Source: Sambucus nigra (taxonomy: Eukaryota > Streptophyta > Magnoliopsida > Dipsacales > Adoxaceae). From it: a stretch of 64,000 nt of DNA. Shown one piece after another: positions 33,998-44,826 of the stretch; the first letter of the stretch is position 1; every line of letters begins with the position of its first letter. The notes below the pieces were generated by a model. The model was not told the origin of the DNA. It made no database searches and saw only the letters and a program-made list of their open reading frames with translations. Location of the stretch: positions 100,819,967-100,883,966 of the forward strand of contig OX422216.1 in the NCBI GenBank assembly GCA_949130495.1, read 5' to 3'. The position numbers and the translations under genes were made by a program.

Positions 33998-34882
33998 GGA
34001 AATTAAATTCAATAATTAAGAGTAATTTGGAAATTCAAGAATTATCGTGAATAGTAATTTTTGAAGTTTTCAAGGGTTAAATGATTTTCTATGGGTGTTA
34101 TATTTACTTTTAGGGTTAAGTAAATAAGTCGAAGTATTTTAATTATATGTCGTAGCTGGGTAAAGCGACAGAGGATAATATTTTAATGGGAATACCGCAT
34201 TAAGTTGTGTGGGTTAAATTATTGAGTTGCGGTCAAGTGCCTTGGATGGAGATTTCGATTGCGCGGTGAGTCTCAAAATGGCCGAGATAGTCAGAATTGA
34301 GCATCCGGGTGTCGAAATTGAGTTTCGAGAATTTTTGGATTAATAGGGACTCACAATTGAGTAAACGAGTCATTTTTGGGTTTAATAGGGATAAACCCTT
34401 ATTTTCTCCTATTTAAGACACGGGAGAGTGGGAGAAAGAAATAAAAGAGAGAAAAGAATAAGAGAAGAAAGGAAGAGGAGAAAAGAAGAGAGAAAAAGGA
34501 TTTTCGGGCCAAACTCCGCCAGAATCGACTCGGGGTCGTCGAATTTTATCCTCCAGGCAAGTGTTTACTTGCTTTATTTAATTTTGAGCATAAATCTCAT
34601 ATCATAGTTGGTAATAACAAACCCTAAAGATTTTGGGTTGGGTTTTCGTGGATTAAACGGGTTTTTCAGAAGTTTAACGGGTAACCCCCGAAAATTATGA
34701 AATTGGAGAAACTTAGAGATTAATTGAATTTAATTGTTGATTTTTTTATTTGGGATGTTTAGAACCTATTTCCTCTGTGTATATTTAGTTGAATGTTGTT
34801 AGATATTGGTGGAAGAAGTGTAAATTGAGTTTGGAGGTTTGTTAATGGCCGAAACAAGGGCCGGAAAAGAAGCTGTCCGAAG

Positions 34883-34920
34883 CGATCGATCGAGGTCCAA
34901 GGGTCGATCGATCGACCCTT
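34883..34920. repeat. GATC palindrome pair in LL3 5' LTR
   Basis: CGATCGATCG (34883-34892) and a perfect 22-bp palindrome centred on TCGATCGATCGA (34899-34920) have centres 22 bp apart. The 3' LTR has four such blocks. Confidence 0.9.
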
Positions 34921-35646
34921 CAGGAATTTTCGCAATTTTGCCTAGAGTTATTTATATGGGATAAATTCCCAAATTAAGGATTTCTAGCCTATTTTATTGA
35001 GGAAATAAATAGACTTAGCTAAGGGAGATATATTTATTCAATTGAGGAAATTTATGGGGGTTACGAGAGTGTCTTAAGTGTGCGACACTAGAAATTAGAT
35101 TTTCAAGGAAAATAAATTAAATTGAGGAATTAAAAAGTTGGGGTTCCCAAAATAAAGTAGGGTCCTCTAAATTATTATTTGGACATGATGTAGTCCTCGG
35201 GTTCGTGGGAATGGAATCCACGACCTATTTAAATTAAGGATGTTGGTGACGAATAGTTATTGGGATGATTTTAGTGGGCATTTAGGACTATATAATTATG
35301 CAAGTAGAAAGCATAATTATAACGATTATGGTTGAGTACATCCTACGAGGCTATTAGAATGAATTTGGGTAAATGTGTATTTACTTAGTGTGAATTGGTA
35401 TAGTTGGAGAAATTGTTTAAATCCTTAAGTGTGAATAAGGTACAAGTTATTTATCAAGTGAGGGGATACTTTTGGATTTAGTATCGTGAGTGTCCGAATA
35501 CTCAAATATTATTAATTATGAGAATCTTTGGGATTATTGGTCATCGCTATTTGTCATTGGCAATTATGGCCATTTATATTTGTTTGAGGAATAATGTGGA
35601 ATATGTATATACTATGTGAGTAAAGTATATATATTATATGGTACGG

Positions 35647-35649
<3 letters not shown>

Positions 35650-35741
<92 letters not shown>
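35650..35741. repeat. (AT)n(GT)n microsatellite, LL3 5' LTR
   Basis: About 58 bp of AT followed by 33 bp of GT. Frames that read poly-Tyr-Ile or Val-Cys through it are artefacts. It marks the left edge of the segment missing from this LTR. Confidence 0.95.
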
Positions 35742-35742
<1 letters not shown>

Positions 35743-35754
35743 ATGGTATATTTA

Positions 35755-35864
35755 CGGTCGACCTTGCCAAGTAGTAGTGTATCAGGGGGGTTCCTTGTTT
35801 GGATTTTGCTTTGTGAGACACCCCGCGCACGAATATGGCATATCATTGAGACTAGGGAGATGTT
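35755..35864 (+). repeat. Dispersed ~110-bp module, LL3 5' LTR copy
   Basis: The core GGTTCCTTGTTTGGATTT, then GCTTTGTGAGACACCCC, lies inside a unit running from GGTCGACC to GGGAGATGTT. Related copies lie at 38486, 38996, 42038, 44827, 44975 and 45121. Confidence 0.85.
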
Positions 35865-36604
35865 GAGCCCTTAGTACTTGGGTTGCTTAAGATTTCTAGA
35901 GTTTGGGGGTGACGGATTAGTTAGGAAGCATAGCTTGACTAGGATGTTTAGAGGGATGCGCTAGGTGTGCACTATTAGAAGAGAGGTGAGGGGTATCCCA
36001 TGGGAGTGCGATACCAATTTAAATATGAGATAAAACATATTTTTAAAAATAAAGCAATTTTGCACTTGCTAAATATTTTTCACAACTCGGGCTCTGACCC
36101 GTTTCTATATTTTTCCTCTCTTGCTATATATATTATATATATATATATATATAGGTGTCCAGGCACAGGGACGCCTGGATGATGATCCTTTCGAATTAGA
36201 CGTCTGCTGCAGCAGCTGTGGATGCATGTAGGTTTGATTTAGATGCTTCTATTCTTGCGATCTAGATAGGAAGCCTTGTGGTTACTTTTGGGCTGAAAGC
36301 CCAATTGTATTTATTTATTCTTTCACCGCCTTTTAGTGTGGCATTCGATTTGGTTGTATCATATTTGAACCGTGTGTTCGGTTAATTTATCTCTTTCTAG
36401 TTTCATTTATATAAACTATGTGGATGTTTTAATTGTAAAGTTGTTTAAAAAGATTAGTTAAATAAAATTTTGACGCCAGCCTAATAGGTTATTAGTAATT
36501 AATTTGGTTTTCGATAGTGATGATGTGAGTGATCCATATGCGACTCCTGTTTTAATGGGTACAGGAGTGATCGCCTGGTATTTTATTAGGCGGGGTGTCA
36601 CAGA

Positions 36605-36622
36605 TGGTATTAGAGCATCAGG
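36605..36622 (+). promoter_or_regulatory. LL3 primer binding site and conserved leader
   Basis: TGGTATTAGAGCATCAGG has one change from the tRNA-Met site. The next 30 bases (TTCTAGTGTCCTTAGGAATC and on) equal the LL1 leader with one indel. Confidence 0.85.
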
Positions 36623-38485
36623 TTCTAGTGTCCTTAGGAATCTGTGCGGACGTACTACGCTTTCAGCGTTGCTCTCGATTTGTTATAAATCCTTATGATT
36701 AAGATGGTTGATTCCTCTTGTGAGATTTCGTTCTCCTGCCATATTGTGAGATTATAGTAAATCCTTTGCGTGCTCGTTCGAGATTCGTGTGCTGATCGAG
36801 GAAGCGTGACCAAGGAAGGTTGTGATGAGGGCAGCAGGAGGCGGGACTTAGTTGGGACAGCGAGTGGAAGCCAGAGACTAGGATCGGAGCAGAGGTCATT
36901 CTCCTTGTGGCATTTGTCAAGAATTATTGCAAAGACTACTAAAGAATAGTAGTTATGAGTAACCCCGTACCGCTGTAGTGGAGAGTGGTACCAAAGTTGA
37001 ATTACCCAGTGAAGTTTAGGGTTCGAAAGGGGTCTTTGATAAGGACCATACTTGGAAGTTAAGTCATGCGAACGCAGTGTAGGATTACTCAGTGGAAGTA
37101 GTAGGCTCATAATTTTGACTTGGAAAAGGGTGTGGAAATACCCATATGTGAAAATTAGAGGAAAATTTTTTCACTTCGTAGGAGCAATATTGAAATGGTG
37201 GGAATGGTGATGACCATATTCAGGGGAGCAAGATGTTTTGCCCCTAAAGGGATCTTACTAATAGTTTTAACCGTGAATCCCCAGGATTTAACAGTTTTGA
37301 AAAGAATGCAATTTTAATTATTCACGTAAGGTTCGGTCAGAGGCCGACAGTGAATAAAAAGAGTTATGGATAAGTGAACTTTGTATTGAGACGAGGTAAG
37401 TACAATGAAGAGAGAGCCCTTCCGAGGAATGATAGGCTCACTAGAAAAGTGTTGCTAACACTTATGGAGAATGTGTATATTTGAGGACCCCATTGGTGGA
37501 CATCCACCCATGGAATTCGTTGAAACAGGGTGGTTGAGGCCGGAGGTGGAGTTTCCTTTTTATGAAGATAAGGGGAACTAGTAAAGTGATTATCAGGATC
37601 GTGGCCATGGAGTCCAAGATACTGATAACCTTGAAAGGGTCAGGCTGACCCGAGATGGGGAATGTGGTAATGTGGAGTGTATAATCATACGATTAGTTAT
37701 TACCCAGTGGGAGCTAAGGGGCAAGAGTAAGGTGCCCAGATGGGGCGTTGATTGAAGAAATTATTGGTTTAGTCAGGGCAAGTGTATTAAGTTCGAGAAC
37801 TTTTTGGAGTCACTAGGGTGATAGGCGAAGTTGTTGTTATGAGTTTCACCTCAATTGAAGGAGGCTTGTTCTATGTGATGAGATTGAGTCATATTATTTT
37901 ATTAGCTCCAGATTCGTGTGTGATATGAGTTTACAAATAGTATCGATAACGTTATGCAGTATATGTTTATGCGTTTTTCCATGATAGAGGGAATTTATTT
38001 TCTTACATTCACTGAGAAGTGCGGATGTTAGTATTTTGAGTTTATATCAGATTGGTATTATTCGTTTTATGTGTGTTATACGAGTATTCTGTTATTTTGA
38101 GTAGAATATGATATTTGTTATTCGGAGCGATAACAGGCTAATAATGGCAAGACTATCGTGTCCGCAATTCCAGGGTGGAATGAGTTATTTTTGCGATATC
38201 TCACCTGGATGCATGCTAAGTTCGACTTTATTATGTGCATAGATGGAACTTTGGTGAGCAAATGTTTCATTATCGTGATTCGAGTGAGTGGCGACCTTAT
38301 AGGTGTGATTTAAGGTATCCAAGGTTAATTATTGAGCTGTGAGTTTAAGCTCATTATGGGTTGCGCAAGGACTGAGTGTTAGTGGGAGCGATTGGTGGTA
38401 TGGCTCTTGGGCAGAGATGGGAGTTCAGACCACATTTTGTTAAAGGATGGGATAAGGGTATCCCGATTTCATATTTGAAGTTGAC

Positions 38486-38600
38486 GGACCTCCACGACTG
38501 ACAAAGTTAAGTAGTAGTGTATTGGAGGGGTTCCTTGTTTGGATTTCGCTTGTGAGACGCTCCACGCATGAACCTTAACGACGTCGGGAGTGGAGATATG
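38486..38600 (+). repeat. Dispersed ~110-bp module, internal copy 1
   Basis: It contains GTAGTAGTGTATTGG, GGTTCCTTGTTTGGATTTCG and CTCCACGCATGAA. It is in the same orientation as the LTR copies but lies in the internal region. Confidence 0.8.
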
Positions 38601-38995
38601 TTATAGGATGCAAGGATGTTGGTTTTATCGATAAGTCATATAGTGTGGAGGAAACACTATAGACTGTGAGCCGTATGATGATGGTATGATTATGGAAATA
38701 TTGTTCTATGGAGAAGCACTAAAATGGTTCTCTCATCGCAAGTAGGTGGGTAAATCAGGAGTTAGAGAAATTGATTTGAGGATTATAGCCAGGCCTTAAT
38801 GAAAAGGCAAATTTTTGAAGAAGTATGCTTTGGGTATGATGTTTGTAATGCTTTTGCAGAGAGTGGACGCCTCGATTAGTTAGACTTTCCTGTTCACCTA
38901 AGTGGAAGGATAGAATAGTAGAAAAGCATAAATACGTTAGCGAGGTAGGATTTAGGACGTCCCATTGGTGTGCCTTAGGCCGTTATATCTTGATG

Positions 38996-39100
38996 ACCAA
39001 CGATGCGAGGGAGTAGTGTAACGGGAGGGTTCCTTGTTTGGATTTCACTCTGCGAGATGTCTCACGCTTGAAACCGAGCAAATGTTGGGAGTTGAGAAAG
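38996..39100 (+). repeat. Dispersed ~110-bp module, internal copy 2
   Basis: It contains GAGTAGTGTAACGGGAGGGT, CCTTGTTTGGATTTC and CTCACGCTTGAA. It is more diverged than the LTR copies. Confidence 0.75.
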
Positions 39101-39629
39101 GTCTTGGGCACCAGGGACACAATTTAGGATAGTATTATTTCTCGTAGGTAGGAAACGCTTGGATCTTAGAATTTTGGGCAATGAAGCCAGTGGAGTTAAT
39201 GGCACTGATATAGAAAGATTGGTTGGTTAACCTTGAGAAGAATGGGATTTTGCGGGTTGGGAAGACCCATGTGTGAGTATTACGCCGAGGAAATAGGGTC
39301 CATTATTTTGAGAGTGTGTACGTGTCGGACGTTTGTGTTATTTGTGCGGAGAGGCACGGGTTAAAAAGGTGTATGGGCACCTTAGTAAGTTGCTTTTCTA
39401 TACTCCCTGAGATAGAAAGGACGTAGTATATAGAGTTGAAGAGTATGCTGAGATGGCAGGATAGTGTAGTATAAACCTTGTTAAATGTGAGTGCTTATGT
39501 GTATACGGTTAACAGCTATTGGATAGTACCATTCCACTTTGAGGTATTAGGATGTGGAGTGATTCACGATCCTAGGTTAGTGTTAGTAGTATCGGTTATA
39601 TCTTAATTTTGAGGACGAAATTCCGTTGT

Positions 39630-39642
39630 AAGGGGGGAAGTA
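39630..39642 (+). promoter_or_regulatory. LL3 polypurine tract
   Basis: AAGGGGGGAAGTA directly precedes the LTR start TGTAATACCCCGC, as in LL1. Confidence 0.9.
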
Positions 39643-40075
39643 TGTAATACCCCGCACTTTTATGGGAAATTAAATTCAATAATTAAGAGTAATTTGGAAA
39701 TTCAAGAATTATCGTGAATAGTAATTTTTGGAGTTTTCAAGGATTAAATGATTTTCGATGGGTGTTATATTTACTTTTGGGGTTAAGTAAATAAGTCGAA
39801 GTATTTTAATTATATGTCGCAGCTAGGTAAAGCGATAGAGGATAATATTTTAATGGGAATACCGCATTAAGTTGTGTGGGTTAAATTAGTGAGTTGCGGT
39901 CAAGTGCCTCGGATGGAGATTCCGATTGCGCGGTGAGTCTCGAAATGGCCGAGATAGTTAGAATTGAGCATCCGGGTGTCGAAATTGAGTTTCGAGAATT
40001 TTTGGATTAATAGGGACTCGCAATTGAGTAAACGTGTCATTTTTGGGTTTAATAGGGATAAACCCTTATTTTCTC

Positions 40076-40084
40076 CTATATAAG
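40076..40084 (+). promoter_or_regulatory. TATA box of LL3 LTR
   Basis: CTATATAAG is followed about 30 bp downstream by a purine-rich leader. The 5' LTR has CTATTTAAG at 34409-34417, one base changed. The position, about 430 bp into the LTR, fits the U3 promoter, so the palindromes and the folded block would lie in the transcript. Confidence 0.6.
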
Positions 40085-40552
40085 ACACGGGGGGAGTGGG
40101 AGAAAGAAATAAAAGAGAGAAAAGAAGAAGAGAATAAAGGAAGAGGAGAAAAGAAGAGAGAAAAAGGATTTTCGGGCCAAACTCCGCCGGATTCGACTCG
40201 GGGTCGTCGGATTTTATCCTCCAAGCAAGTGTTTACTTGATTTATTTAATTTTGAGCATAAATCTCATATCATAGTTTGTAATAACAAACTCTAAAGATT
40301 TTGGGTTGGGTTTTCGTGGATTAAATGGGTTTTTCGGAAGTTTAACGGGTAAACCCTGAAAATTATGAAATTGGAGAAACTTATAAATTAATCGAATTTA
40401 ATTGTTGATTTTTTTTTATTTAGGATGTTTAGAACCTATTTCCTTTGTGTATATTTAGTTGGATGTTGTTAGATATTAGTGGGAGAAGAGTACATTGAGT
40501 TTGGAGGTTTGTTAATGGCCGAAACAGGGGCCGAAGAAGAAGCTGTCTGAAG

Positions 40553-40627
40553 CGATCGATCGATCGAGGGTAGAGGATCGATCGATCGACCATCGATCGA
40601 TCGAGGGCCAAGGGTCGATCGAACGAC
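40553..40627. repeat. Four GATC palindrome blocks in LL3 3' LTR
   Basis: The blocks lie at 40553-40566, 40577-40589, 40592-40604 and 40614-40627, with centres about 23, 15 and 22 bp apart. The 5' LTR has two. Confidence 0.9.
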
Positions 40628-41354
40628 CTTTCAGGAATTTTGGCAATTTTTCCTAGAGTTGTTTATATGGGATAAATTTCCAAATTAAGGATTTTTAGCC
40701 TATTTTATTGAGGAAATAAATAGACTTAGCTAAGGGAGATATATTTATTCAATTGAGAAAATTTATGGGGGCTACGAGAGTGTCTTAAGTGTGCAACACT
40801 AGAATTTATATTTTCGAGGAAAATAAATTAAATTGAGTAATTAAAGGGTTGGGGTTCCTAAAATAGAGTAAGGGCCTCTTAATTATTATTTGGACATGAT
40901 GTAGTCCTCGGGTTCGTGGGAATGGAATCCACGACCTATTTAAATTAAGGATGTTGGTGACGAATAGTTATTGGGATGATTTTAGTGGGTATTTAGGCCT
41001 ATTTAATTATACACCTAGAAATCATAATTATAATGATTGTGGTTGAGTACATCCTACGAGACTATTAGGATGAATTTGGGAAAATGTGTATTTACTTAGT
41101 GTGAACTTCTATAGTTGGAGAAATTGTATCAATCCTTAAGTGTGCATAAGGTACAAGTTATTTATCAAGTGAGGGGATACTTTTGGGTTTAGTATCGTGA
41201 GTGTGCGAATACTCGAATATTATTAATTATAAGAATCTTTGGGATTATTGGTCATCGCTATGTGTGATTGGCAATTATTGCCATTTATATTTGTTTGAGG
41301 AATAATGTGGAATATGTATATATGTGAGTAAAGTATATATATTATATGGTACGG

Positions 41355-41470
<116 letters not shown>

Positions 41471-41501
41471 ATGGTGTATATATATATGTGAAGAATACCC
41501 C

Positions 41502-41783
41502 CTCTAATGCTATCATAGGAAGTTGTGCGATGAGGGTGAGCCCCTGGCTTGAGGAGCAGGGTGTGGATAGTCCTTAGGTCATAGTCGTCCATTGTTATAT
41601 TGTGTGATTTTTATTAGGGGTGAGACATGGTGGGTATGTTTCGTCTCATTGCCTGTTAGGAACTATGACCGCTTCCTAGACGTTGTGATTTGGTTTTGAC
41701 CACGAAGTAGGTGACATTTAGTCCTACCGGTGGTCCCCAGGATGGTATGTGAGTGAAGCCCTGGAAGATGATAGCATTGAGAG
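41502..41783 (+). other. Inverted-repeat-closed LTR block, LL3 copy
   Basis: The outer stem is CTCTAATGCTATCAT (41502-41516) with ATGATAGCATTGAGAG (41768-41783), 15 pairs and one bulged G. Stem II is GGTCATAG (41577-41584)/CTATGACC (41663-41670) with inner hairpin TGAGAC (41621-41626)/GTCTCA (41643-41648). Hairpin III is GTAGG (41707-41711)/CCTAC (41723-41727), flanked by CCAC/GTGG. This is the clearest copy. It could be a structured RNA domain or an old MITE-like insert; the internal stems favour RNA. Confidence 0.65.
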
Positions 41784-42037
41784 ACCGCATCCTCGAGTTA
41801 TATCTCGTTGGGATGGTTATTATACCGGTGTGTATGGTATATTACTTGTGCATGAGAACAAGATATTATATGTCTATGAGAGTAAATAGATAAATTGAAA
41901 ATGAAATGAAAAAGAATTAATTCTCATTCCGGGAGATTATATCCGGAAGTGAAATATGATGTGCATATAAAAGTGAGTATGATAATGTATATAATTATAT
42001 GAGTATATATATATAAGTTGAATACTGAGGGTCTAAT

Positions 42038-42155
42038 GGATCTCGACGATCGACCTTGCCAAGTATTAGTGTATCAGGGGGTTCCTTATTTGGATTTCGC
42101 TTTGTGAGACACCCCACGCACGAACATGGCCTAGTGTTGAGACTGGGGAGAAGTT
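42038..42155 (+). repeat. Dispersed ~110-bp module, LL3 3' LTR copy
   Basis: It runs from GGATCTCGACGATCGACC to GACTGGGGAGAAGTT and ends exactly where LL4 begins. Confidence 0.85.
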
Positions 42156-42913
42156 TGTAACACCCCATGATTTTGGAGACTGAGAAATTAAATTTTTGGG
42201 AAAATAAAATTTAATTAAATTGGAGAATTTTAAAATTTGGGAAATGAGGTCCAAAAATAGAGAATATTTTAAAGTATTCCGTATGATGATTTTGAGTGTG
42301 CCATCGATCCCGAAAGGGTCAAAATAGTCAAAATGACTGTCATTGAGTTTTATTTTGGCTCCGGAATATTTTTAAGTCAGTTTGACTCGAATTGGTGTAA
42401 ACGAGTCATTTAAATTGTGTATTAACATTTAAATTGGGACTTATTTTTAAGGGATTTAAAGGCTTACGGATGAAGCCTTCTCATTTGAGAAAGAGAGAAA
42501 TAGAAATAAAAGAGAAAGGAAGAGAAAGAAGAAGAAGAGAAGAGAGAGAGAGAGGAAGAAAAGCTTGGAGATTTCCGGCCCAACCGCGACATCGAGGATG
42601 ATCCAACCTCTACAAATCTGAGGCAAGTGTTTAATCTTGTTAAATAGTTATTTGTGTATTTCATTTCATAATTTGTGGGTTAAATAAATGGATTTTTGGG
42701 TATTAATATCAAAACCTAGATTTTTGGGTTTAAGCTTGAAATCAATGTTTGAATATGGATTTAATGGAATAGAAATGGTTGGGATCAACTTTGGGTTGAT
42801 TTATGGGCTTAAAATCATGATTTGATGAAGGTTTGGGGGTTAGAATGAAAATTTTAGGGTTTAAAATTCGTGGGTTCATTAAAGAAGATGAACCCTTCAA
42901 AAATTGTAGGTCC

Positions 42914-43111
42914 GAATCGATTTGCCCCCTTAAGCGAATCGATTCGGTTTAGGGAAATTGGCAGGTCTGCATTGACCGAATCGATTCGGACCCAAGCCGA
43001 ATCGATTCGGCCTGTGGCAGAAGCCCAGGTCTTTGGACCCGAATCGATTCGCCTTGGAGGCCGAATCGATTCGCTAGGCCGAATCAATTCGGAATAGGGC
43101 CGAATCGATTC
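42914..43111. repeat. Eight GAATCGATTC palindromes phased by ~21 bp
   Basis: Perfect copies start at 42936, 42978, 42999, 43041, 43063 and 43102; one-base variants at 42914 and 43081. Start-to-start steps are 22, 42, 21, 42, 22, 18 and 21 bp. Most are flanked by CC and GG. Spacers are not conserved, so this is not a simple tandem repeat. Open frames of about 75 aa through it on both strands are artefacts. Confidence 0.95.
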
Positions 43112-43960
43112 GGAAACAGGGCATTTTGAGGTATTTTCTCCATAGTGATTCCAAACCCTTTTTGGTTGGGTTTATTGATTTGGGGGCCTTCTCTTATGAT
43201 GTAAGAGATATGTTCTTGGAGACATATAAGGAATTTCTCACATATTAGGATTTTGGGGACTCCTTAGGGTAATTTTGGAGAAATGTATCCATGTATGTAT
43301 TGGAGTTGCATATGGAGATTGTGGGGAAACCTCATTGAGGGTGGGAATACCAATTATAGATAAAAGGTATAAATGTGATGTGAGGTTGAGAACTCTTAGA
43401 GAGTGAGGGGTCTCATATCCATAGAAATGTTTAGACCAAAGAACAATTGATAACTCAATAGGAATAAGGCTTCATAAGATTAATTGAACCATAGGTGAAA
43501 TTGGGAACGATTTGGATCGTACTATCGACTAGAATAAGCGGTAGCATAAATTCTAGTTAGGATAGTTTACACGTAATTGTGGGGAAATAACCATTGAGAT
43601 TCCAATACTTGAAACGAGGTTGGAATAATTTGAGGTTTTAGACTATTAAGTCATATATGTGCCTATGGTTAAATAGTACTAAAGGTAATTATGTACTTTC
43701 GAATATGGATGAAATGTGTAATGATGGGTTCCTACAAAATATTTTCGGTGATAACCCTAAGGTTGAATATATATGTATATATAAATACGTATGATTTTGG
43801 GAGACTATTCATCATAGGAAAAATGATTGAATATGTTTCAAGTGAGGGATTGTATTCACATATTGAGGTAAATTAAAGGAAATTATGGTGACGGCTTGTA
43901 TATTGAGGATTATGTATACTTATAGCTGGGTTTATATATCTTATACATATGAACGAGAAT

Positions 43961-43965
<5 letters not shown>

Positions 43966-44052
<87 letters not shown>
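43966..44052. repeat. (AT)n microsatellite, LL4
   Basis: About 87 bp of AT repeat upstream of the inverted-repeat-closed block, the same relative place as in LL1 and LL3. Confidence 0.95.
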
Positions 44053-44054
<2 letters not shown>

Positions 44055-44217
44055 GTATGCATATAAATATATAGATTATGTTGTGTACATACATGATATG
44101 GATATCTAAACCATATATGATGGATTAATATTTGATCATATGATGGGATCATATGGATGTATGTATATTGCGCATGTGAGCGATATATATACTATTGTGG
44201 TTAAGCATACCCCGCTC

Positions 44218-44495
44218 ATGCTATCATTGGGAAGTTTTTGCACAGAGGGTGAGCATCCTGGCATATAGAGCAGGGTGTGGATATTCCCCAGGTCATAGTC
44301 GTCCCGTGTGTTATTATATGATAGATATATTTTTGGGATGAGATGTGGTGGGTATGTTTCATCTCATTGCCAGTTGGAGCTATGACCGCTTCCCGGGATG
44401 TCATGTGTGTGAGTTATCACGAGGTGGGTGTCGTTGATCCCCACCAGGTGGTCCCCAGTTGCTACGTGAGCCGGGCACTGGGAAGATGATAGCAT
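44218..44495 (+). other. Inverted-repeat-closed LTR block, LL4 copy
   Basis: The outer stem is ATGCTATCAT (44218-44227)/ATGATAGCAT (44486-44495). Stem II is GGTCATAG (44291-44298)/CTATGACC (44380-44387). The inner hairpin is ATGAGATG (44338-44345)/CATCTCAT (44360-44367). Hairpin III is GGTGGG (44423-44428)/CCCACC (44440-44445). Compared with LL3, the inner hairpin and hairpin III both have base changes matched on the opposite arm. Confidence 0.65.
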
Positions 44496-44826
44496 TGATG
44501 CAGTTTTATCAGTGATATATATATAGCCGGGTGGATTATGTGCATGTCCATTGTACATCAGATATGATATGTACACTTAGTCATGGGTATGGATGATTGT
44601 TATATATATATATATGGTGAGAATAAAATGCCTATATATATATTTATATATCCTATAGATGAAAGGATATAGAATCTTTGTGGAGTACATCTTGGATGAT
44701 TATGGTGTACTAGATTGATGGGGGTTGATGTATCGCATTTAAGGAATATTTCGGTTACATCATCCCAAGGATATTATTGGAGATGTTAGTTGTAGTAGTA
44801 GTATAATATTGTATACATGGCATTAT

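Larger units (their letters stand above)
33998..36602 (+). repeat. LL3 5' LTR, about 2.6 kb
   Basis: It matches the 3' LTR from GGAAATTAAATTCAATAATT onward and ends CGGGGTGTCACA. Compared with the 3' LTR it lacks about 570 bp next to the microsatellite (equivalent to about 41479-42046), which is the stretch that holds the inverted-repeat-closed block. It is still useful as the uninterrupted reference across the LL4 and Sir1 insertion points. Confidence 0.85.
36623..39629 (+). other. LL3 internal region, traces of gag at most
   Basis: No pol was found. Near 37170-37200 the + strand reads GAILKWWEW and near 37330-37350 VRSEADSE, which recall the WWE and SVRSEAE motifs of gypsy gag; this is weak. 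Two copies of the 110-bp module lie at 38486-38600 and 38996-39100. The region ends in TTTTGAGGACGAAATTCCG, the FEDE-type ending. Minus-strand frames of 151 and 73 aa (36655-37110) look like chance. Confidence 0.55.

Noticed and set aside
35612..35874. Frames with Tyr-Ile and Cys-Val repeats around 35.6, 41.3 and 44.0 kb
   Set aside because: They are translations of AT/GT microsatellites, not genes.
36655..37110. 151-aa minus-strand frame in LL3 interior
   Set aside because: No motif, overlaps the likely gag relic on the + strand, and is opposite to the element; chance frame.
41502..41783. Block as a MITE with 15-bp terminal inverted repeats
   Set aside because: It fits size and ends, but the same position in several LTR families, no clear target duplication, and co-varying inner hairpins make a shared RNA domain more likely. 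Not fully excluded.
42854..43097. Two overlapping frames (75 and 77 aa) with repeated Arg-Ile-Asp-Ser
   Set aside because: They arise because GAATCGATTC palindromes read alike on both strands.
42914..43111. Palindrome array as a CRISPR-like array
   Set aside because: Repeats are 10-bp palindromes with very short spacers in a plant LTR; no cas genes; it has nothing of CRISPR.
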